Positions 1 through 64,000 of a stretch of DNA of 64,000 nucleotides are shown here, in pieces (within the stretch, counting starts at the first letter, position 1; every line of letters starts with the position of its first letter). The stretch lies in assembly GCA_028752905.1 (NCBI GenBank), contig JAQNBH010000008.1, positions 3,648,025-3,712,024 of the forward strand, given 5' to 3'. The notes beneath the pieces are model-generated. The model saw only the letters and a list, made by a program, of their open reading frames with translations. It was not told where the DNA came from and did not search any database. The stretch is from Cladorhizidae sp. MBARI D1340-BT2 (Eukaryota; Porifera; Demospongiae; Poecilosclerida; Cladorhizidae). Both the position numbers and the translations under genes were made by a program.

Positions 1-59
1 ACTAACCCAATACTATATTAAAAAATCAACAGTACTTAATTAATAAAATTATCCACAAT

Positions 60-1745
60 ATTAAGTTACGAGTGTCCCGCTGCTCAAGGAGGGGGTATGG
101 GAAGGGACAAAAGATCATTCCTAAGCTCACCATACAACAGTTCCTTTCTCCTCTGCCACTTCCCTACCCAATACATAACACACTCGCCCACCTCCTCCAT
201 TACTGCATCACTTACTCCCTCCACATCTTTCCCCAAAAGCAATGCCACCTTTCCATCCTTACTCACTCTTCTAAATTCATCCAGCCACTGTCCTGCCCTT
301 ACAATTCTGTGCACCTCATCAGTACCAGCCAATCCCTCTCAAATTCGACCAAGAAATGTTCTACATCCTCCCCTGCTCATCACACATTATACACCTCTCA
401 TCCTTAACTATCCCACATCTCTTCTTATCCTCTAACAACCCAGCTGATGCAGACCCATGCATTAAAAAGGCCGCCGGCAAGCAGTTCCTCAGTCAAAATT
501 GCAACCGCACACCTTCCTGACCATGCATGGACCTCACATACCTCTCCACCCCCATTCTTTGCCGATTTAAATTCAGCGTACTCTTTCCGTTTACTTCCTC
601 CTCCCAGTCATTCTCATTTCTCACCTTCACTTTCCCCTTCCACTTGCGCACTGATCCAACCTCGTTGTTTATCTCGTACTTTCTCCCCAAGATCTCATAT
701 TCTTCCCACCATCCAATTCCTCCATCCTCTCTTAGTTTATTTACAACAACGTTCACCAATCTGCTCTGTTCCAACACCTCTAATCTCTTACCTAACAAAA
801 CTTTCATCTCTTCCCTCCTCTCCTCTAGCTTCCTCCACCCAATATCTCCCCGTACTGCCACTCCTGCTACTGTGTTACTTGCCCCCAACAGTCTCCTACC
901 CACTCTCATCTGCGACTCCAACTTCTTGCAAGCATTCCGTCCTCCTGTCCACCACACTTCGGCTGCATGCTCCATACTAAGGTCTCACTAGAAGCTCCCA
1001 CACCATTCTTCTCTGTCTACTTCTACCTACCCATTCACTCTATTCATCCATGTCACCTTTCCAACCCACTCTTCTGCCTTCTTTGCTAACTGAACATTAC
1101 CCTTTAGCTTCCTATCAAACCATACTCCCAAGTACTTGAATTCTTTGACCTCTTCCAATATCTCCTGACCAATTCTCCAATGCATTTCTGCTTCCTTCTT
1201 CCCCATGACCTTGCTCTTCTTGCGATTAAATTTCATCTTCCACCTTAACACATACGCCTGCCACATACAACATAGCTTGCAGTTCCACCCCTGAGTCAGC
1301 CATAAGAACAACATCATCTGCATACATAAGTGCCCCATACTAGCAGCCTTCCACTTTGACTCCTAGCTCAGCTCTCTCCAATTCCTCTGCCATTCCCATC
1401 AAATATATATTGAAAAGAAGTGGAGACAAAGGACATCCCTGCCTAAGTCTATTCTCCAGTGAACCACCTTGACCTTCTTCCGTTCAATATCACCGTCGTC
1501 TCAACCCCACTATACAATCCTCACAAGTTTCTCCTCTACTCCATACTGCCTCAACTTCTGCCACAGTCCCTCCTTCCACACACTGTCATATGCCTTACTT
1601 ATGTCCAGGAAAGCCAGATATGACACTTTTTTCTCGCTCTTCCTCACTTCAGAAACTCCTCTTAATACCAACCACTGGTCTGAACATCTCCTCTGGCTCC
1701 TAAATTCATTATTGGTGCGGCCACTAATTAATGAGTGGGAGTAAC
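60..1745 (-). mobile_element. Decayed non-LTR (LINE-type) retrotransposon, RT domain and 3' end
   Basis: Read on the minus strand, this stretch keeps fragments of a LINE reverse transcriptase in the expected order. From high to low coordinate they are: a palm motif around AFLDISKAYDSVW (about 1570-1625), LRQGCPLSPLLFNIYLMGM (about 1400-1455), and the catalytic YADDVVLM box (about 1300-1325). A thumb region with FNRKKSKVMG and KYLGVWFD follows (1110-1250), then a C-terminal part with a C-x2-C zinc-knuckle-like segment near 370-400. The fragments fall in different frames with stops between them, so the copy is dead. It lacks an endonuclease region and appears 5'-truncated near 1745. The clade was not assigned. 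Confidence 0.82.
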
Positions 1746-3071
1746 AATGGCGTATGCAAGCTTACGCGAGCATCTCTGATGAAGGCTGAGCAAGTTGAAA
1801 CGTCCAGAGAAACTGGTCATTGTAATTAAATTTTGTTAACTGAGAGTTGGTTAAATAATAAAACGACAGCCCCTGTCTTAATTATATAGCTAGTCATAAT
1901 CCTCAGTGCTAGCTGAGCCCAGCAACATTGCCAGTGTACAGCTTATCTTACGTTATCCTTATGAATCCTTCCTCAACAGATAGCTATCCCTCAATGAACT
2001 TCAGTTGACATAATAACATTAAAATCACCTTCTCAATAATCAACTTCAAATTTTATTCACTCGACGTTTCGGCTAGATGCTTGTTGATTTCTTAATGCAG
2101 ATAAAAATTCAGCTTCTTCCATGTCTACAGATGCCATGGAACACCAAGCGAAATATGTCTGCATAAGTCCAAGTCAAGATCTGGTCTGACTCGCTTGATG
2201 TTCAGAAATTCAAAGATGTGCTTTTAGAAACTGAATCATTCTCTGGAATTACCTTGTCATGGGCTTACCTTATGGGCAGCTGTCCTTCACCCAAAGAGCA
2301 GGTTCCAATTGCTTACTTCAGATATTGGGGTCATCAAATCTCCAGTATTACTATAGTCCTGTCCCCTTTGTCCTGCATCTCAACATATACACTGAATAGA
2401 TGTCCAAAATGACCTAGATGAACCATTCAGTTTTACATTGCCAGACTGCTATGGAGCAATAAGATCCTCAAAATCATTCATGGACATTCCAAATTGGCAA
2501 CCTTGGTCTGTCCTCCAGCAACTATTCCACCAGCCCATCTGCATTTCTGACTAGACCTGACCTAGTTCTGATAAGTTTAACTATTAGCTTACTGGAGCTT
2601 ACATCTATGAATAGTAATGTTGCCCTTAGCAGCCAAGCAGAGAAAGGCAGGAAAATCATTACACCACCTACAGTTAATCTCAGACTTAAAAAAGCGTATC
2701 CGTTAACATTGAACATTACGGAGTGGATCCTGTGGCACTACACGTAATCAATAACTAGTTTATTTTTGCTCATATCTCGTCTCGACTAGTTATTTTTGTG
2801 CCTCTGTCCACCTTGTGTTGTTGTGCCCTAGGCATACAATTATTGTTGCAACATTTATTGTAGCTACCATTTCTTTTGCTCAAATGATATTTCAATCCCC
2901 CTTCCAGCAAAGATCTTGGTTACCTATAATCAAGAGGCAGAATACACGAGTTTAAATATAGACACAAAACTTTTTTCTTTTGTGTAATAGTTCAATTACA
3001 ATAATTGTTATTTCAACACCATCACTATGTTATTATTTTACTATTTATTATCATGTATATATACATAATAT
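1746..3071. other. Gene-free stretch with dispersed repeat fragments
   Basis: No coding exon is recognised here. About 1770-1860 and 1990-2110 (minus) hold two related fragments of a dispersed repeat that shares a GAAACGTC-type box with 17.94-18.06 kb. The remainder (2110-3070) is AT-rich, unassigned sequence without convincing open frames or splice-bounded blocks. Confidence 0.5.
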
Positions 3072-3667
3072 ATGTTCCATCCAATCTATGAATCTGCCCA
3101 ATCTATAGATTGTGCTGCACAATCTATGAATGCCTATCTATTGCCTGCCAATCAATACACTTCAAACATGGTAGCATATTAACACTCTTTGCAACAGAGA
3201 AACAGAGAAAGTGATGATTGCAACTGAGAGTGAAAAAAAGTGATACTGAGAAAAAGTTCCACATGGACTTGGCAGATAAAGAACTTAGTGACATGGCAAG
3301 TGTAGCTAGAGCCAAAAAAGATATTTGAAGAATATTGCAGTCAAAAAAGATATAATGCACAGTTTGTAATATATACCCACGAACACTCGCACAACTGCTA
3401 TGGTCCCAAAATGTAGCCTCACAAACACCTTCTTCTCTTTTCGTGGGAGTAGCACAGGCTTTGTAAATTCCCATCAACTATCCCATATTGTGTGGGTGGG
3501 TTTGGATATTTGGCTTGCACACTCTCTCAGTATAACTAGTCGATAATAAGTACTGGTCGATATATTCCATCCAATCTATGAATCTGTTGTAAAGGGTGTT
3601 AATATGCTACCATGTTTTGAAGTGTATTGATTGGCAGGCATTCATAGATTGGATGGAACATATTATA
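3072..3667. mobile_element. Inverted-repeat element (MITE-like)
   Basis: A left arm (about 3072-3198) is repeated in inverted orientation at about 3565-3667. Both carry the block reading TTGATTGGCAGGCATTCATA on the right arm, beside TTCCATCCAATCTATGAATC ends. The left arm has a short internal insertion. No transposase is present between the arms. It lies downstream of the TBC gene stop codon. Confidence 0.6.
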
Positions 3668-4043
3668 TTGGGAGGCAGGGGGTTATTACATGGTAGCGTA
3701 GGGGCGGTAGGAGGCATTGTTTATAGATCCCCGAGTGGTACTAACCCCTGTTCTATAATATTCAATTATTCAATGCTATATAAATAACCATTTGTGCTAT
3801 ATAAGCAGCAGTTTTTCGCAAGAAAACATAACAAAACAAGACAAAAAACAACAACACTGGATGAAAAAGACATACTCACATTCCACACACACAAGCAGAA
3901 ACATAGAAATATGATAAATATGTACACAAGAAGTGCAATCAGAATGAGGATAAAACACCAGTCACAACAGTTTCCATGACAATGAACAAAACCACACCCC
4001 CAATAAACAAAAACGAGCAGTGCCTGGGAAGTAAAAATTGACA

Positions 4044-60822
<56,779 letters not shown>

Positions 60823-61019
60823 CTGCACAAGAGAAGAGCAGGAGAGGTAAATTTATAAAAGGGTAATTGTATTCATAGGGGGGAAAGTAAAGTTGTTATA
60901 AACTGAAGCTCAACTCAAACATCTCTGGATGACTCCTGGAGGGTATTCCTAATAGACCTAGCCTGCTAACCTAGGAGATATGTGTACCACCATAGCATCA
61001 GCACTATATGTGATGCAAT

Positions 61020-61086
61020 CACACACACACACCACACACATGTACATGGATGGACATGTACACACACACTTGTATACACACATACT

Positions 61087-61131
<45 letters not shown>

Positions 61132-61150
61132 GACAGATACACATACACAC
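61020..61150. repeat. (CA)n microsatellite
   Basis: Interrupted CA run with a 46-bp perfect core. Predicted His/Thr frames are artefacts. Confidence 0.95.
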
Positions 61151-61479
61151 GCACGTACAGACACAAGGGCCACAGGTGCAGCGAGGACCTGGTGGCTTTG
61201 GCCATTTATGTTTTCTTTTACCAATGGATGCAGTTTAACAAGGAAAGGGTGTGGCTAAATATTGCCATGTGCATATAGTGCATTGCCATATCGCATGTGG
61301 ATCAGTGCAAAGGTCAATTCAATTCACTAGTGCATGCTGTCCTAGTTGGTCAAGGCCAGACAGGCAGGCACCGTTCTTCAGTCAGTATACCCGAGGGTTC
61401 CTGAACATCCCATCCCTCCCAACCTGCAGGTCTTCCCAACATGCAATTTGGGATTATACACACTGCACTCTTTTCAGAG

Positions 61480-63625
61480 TGTGTGCTACAAGCAGTGGGA
61501 GTGGCTTCACTACGATGCTACAAGCAGTGGGAGTGGCTTCACTACAATGCTACAAGCAGTGGGAGTGGCTTCACTACAATGCTACAAGCAGTGGGAGTGG
61601 CTCCACCATGATGCTACAAGCAGTGGGAGTGGCTCCACTACGATGCTACAAGCAGTGGGAGTGGCTCCACCATGATGCTACAAGCAGTGGGAATGGCTCC
61701 ACTACGATGCTACAAGCAGTGGGAGTGGCTCCACCATGATGCTACAAGCAGTGGGAGTGGCTCCACTACGATGCTACAAGCAGTGGGAGTGGCTTCACTA
61801 CAATGCTACAAGCAGTGGGAGTGGCTCCACTACGATGCTACAAGCAGTGGGAATGGCTCCACTACGATGCTACAAGCAGTGGGAGTGGCTCCACCATGAT
61901 GCTACAAGCAGTGGGAGTGGCTTCACTATGATGCTACAAGCAGTGGGAGTGGCTTCACTACAATGCTACAAGCAGTGGGAGTGGCTCCACTACGATGCTA
62001 CAAGCAGTGGGAGTGGCTCCACTACGATGCTACAAGCAGTGGGAGTGGCTTCACTGCAATGCTACAAGCAGTGGGAGTGGCTCCACTACGATGCTACAAG
62101 CAGTGGGAATGGCTCCACTACGATGCTACAAGCAGTGGGAGTGGCTCCACCATGATGCTACAAGCAGTGGGAGTGGCTCCACTACGATGCTACAAGCAGT
62201 GGGAGTGGCTCCACCATGATGCTACAAGCAGTGGGAGTGGCTCCACTACGATGCTACAAGCAGTGGGAGTGGCTTCACTACGATGCTACAAGCAGTGGGA
62301 GTGGCTTCACTACGATGCTACAAGCAGTGGGAGTGGCTCCACTATGATGCTACAAGAAGTGGGAGTGGCTTCACTATGATGCTACAAGCAGTGGGAGTGG
62401 CTTCACTACGATGCCGCAAGCAGTGGGAGTGTCTTCACTACGATGCTACAAGCAGTGGGAGTGGCTCCACTACAATGCTACAAGCAGTGGGAGTGGCTTC
62501 ACTACGATGCTACAAGCAGTGGGAGTGGTAAGCAGTGGGAGTGGCTTCACTACGAGGCTACAAGCAGTGGGAGTGGCTTCACTACGATGCCGCAAGCAGT
62601 GGGAGTGGCTTCACTACGATGCTGCAAGCAGTGGGAGTGGCTCCACTACGATGCTACAAGCAGTGGGAGTGGCTTCACTACGATGATACAAGCAGTGGGA
62701 GTGGCTCCACTACGATGCTACAAGCAGTGGGAGTGGCTCCACCATGATGCTACAAGCAGTGGGAGTGGCTTCACTACGATGCTACAAGCAGTGGGAGTGG
62801 CTTCACTATGATGCTACAAGCAGTGGGAGTGGCTCCACTATGATGCTACAAGAAGTGGGAGTGGCTTCACTATGATGCTACAAGCAGTGGGAGTGGCTTC
62901 ACTACGATGCCACAGGCAGTGGGAGTGGCTCCACTATGATGCTACAAGAAGTGGGAGTGGCTTCACTATGATGCTACACGCAGTGGGAGTGGCTCCACTA
63001 TGATGCTACAAGCAGTGGGAGTGGCTTCACTACGATGCTACAAGCAGTGGGAGTGGCTCCACTACGATGCTACAAGCAGTGGGAGTGGCTTCACTATGAT
63101 GCTACAAGCAGTGGGAGTGGCTTCACTACAATGCTACAAGCAGTGGGAGTGGCTTCACTACGATGCTACAAGCAGTGGGAGTGGCTTCACTACGATGCCT
63201 CCACTACGATGCCGCAAGCAGTGGGGGTGGCTCCACTATGATGCTACAAGCAGTGGGAGTGGCTTCACTACGATGCTACAAGCAGTGGGAGTGGCTTCAC
63301 TACAGTGCCGCAAGCAGTGGGAGTGGCTCCACTACGATGCTACAAGCAGTGGGAGTGGCTTCACTACGATACTACAAGCAGTGGGAGTGGCTCCACTATG
63401 ATGCTACAAGAAGTGGGAGTGGCTTCACTACGATGCTACAAGCAGTGGGAGTGGCTCCACTATGATGCCGCAAGCAGTGGGAGTGGCTCCACTACGATGC
63501 TACAAGCAGTGGGAGTGGCTTCACTACGATGCTACACGCAGTGGGAGTGGCTTCACTACGATGCTACAAGCAGTGGGAGTGGCTCCACTATGATGCCGCA
63601 AGCAGTGGGAGTGGCTCTACTAAGA
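61480..63625. repeat. 32-bp minisatellite, about 67 units
   Basis: Unit GCTACAAGCAGTGGGAGTGG followed by CTTCACTACGAT. C/T and G/A variants are mixed throughout rather than confined to the edges. Short rearranged units lie at 62520-62545 and 63197-63215. Confidence 0.97.
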
Positions 63626-63852
63626 TAAGCTGATGTATGTAGTTTAGAATCATGGTGGCAGGCAGAGAGCACAGAAGTGGCAGGCTAATTGTTATTATTA
63701 TGTCAACTGAGATAGAGTTCATTGAGAATTGTTATTGTTATCACCTTTTAGTAGCTATTTGTGGCAAGTTTTACTTTCACATAATTAATCTGATAAAGTA
63801 TTGACTTTCTTAATAATGAAATATCTTGGGGATCAATGCGGCCTGAGACAGT

Positions 63853-63917
63853 GTTCCTCCATCCCTGCACATTGTGAAGTGGACGAGGAAAAGTGTGACT
63901 TATTAATGGGGGTGGGG
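63853..63917 (+). CDS. Candidate plus-strand exon (unconfirmed)
   Basis: Between GAGACAG and GTAAGTACTG the plus strand is open and encodes CSSIPAHCEVDEEKCDLLMG. The Cys spacing would suit an extracellular domain. The acceptor lacks a clear pyrimidine tract and there is no second exon to test phase. Kept as a low-confidence call. Confidence 0.2.
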
Positions 63918-64000
63918 GTAAGTACTGTGTATAATGGGCGTGGTTTTATTGACCTTTCCGGTTCAGACTTGCTTCCTACGAGCCTGCACTTGCAAATAAA

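Overview
The window is eukaryotic genomic DNA, almost certainly from an invertebrate metazoan with small exons, long introns and extreme tandem-repeat load. A sponge or another early-branching animal would fit, but the sequence alone does not prove this. No bacterial gene organisation, rRNA, tRNA or CRISPR array was seen.

The backbone is one long minus-strand gene. By splicing 20 exons by eye, all with canonical GT/AG junctions and mutually compatible phases, I recover about 862 contiguous codons from 60822 down to a stop at 4044. The protein is a TBC1D2/TBC1D2B-type Rab GTPase-activating protein: a basic and acidic N-terminal linker, a coiled-coil region, then a complete TBC domain with the arginine finger (IELDLLR) and glutamine finger (GYCQG), and a short acidic tail. 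The PH domain expected at the N-terminus is not in the window and should lie beyond 61-64 kb.

A second, intronless gene lies in the 10.4-kb intron between exons 13 and 12, on the same strand (12794-13900). It encodes a predicted secreted metallo-beta-lactamase-fold protein of the ComEC/competence hydrolase type, with its own poly(A) signal.

Nearly every intron carries its own minisatellite. The largest is a 33-bp array of about 465 units (37.34-52.69 kb) in the intron after exon 5. Its unit is a copy of the exon 5 splice-donor region, so each unit carries a decoy 5' splice site. A separate 33-bp array (4.48-5.96 kb) starts at the exon 18 donor in the same way. This exon-junction seeding of satellites is the most unusual thing in the window. 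Other arrays have units of 16, 24, 32, 33, 34, 40, 43, 47, 53 and about 68 bp. The 68-bp family occurs in four different introns. An ~870-bp homopurine/homopyrimidine block sits just upstream of exon 10.

Mobile elements are mostly decayed. They include a non-LTR retrotransposon reverse transcriptase remnant (60-1745), a short piggyBac derivative with TTAA ends (7401-8384), a rearranged DNA transposon with TGACGGACG inverted repeats (19.47-22.38 kb), three fold-back or inverted-repeat elements (3.07-3.67, 15.11-15.79, 24.55-24.80 kb), and dispersed repeats with a CTGATGA...GAAA core.
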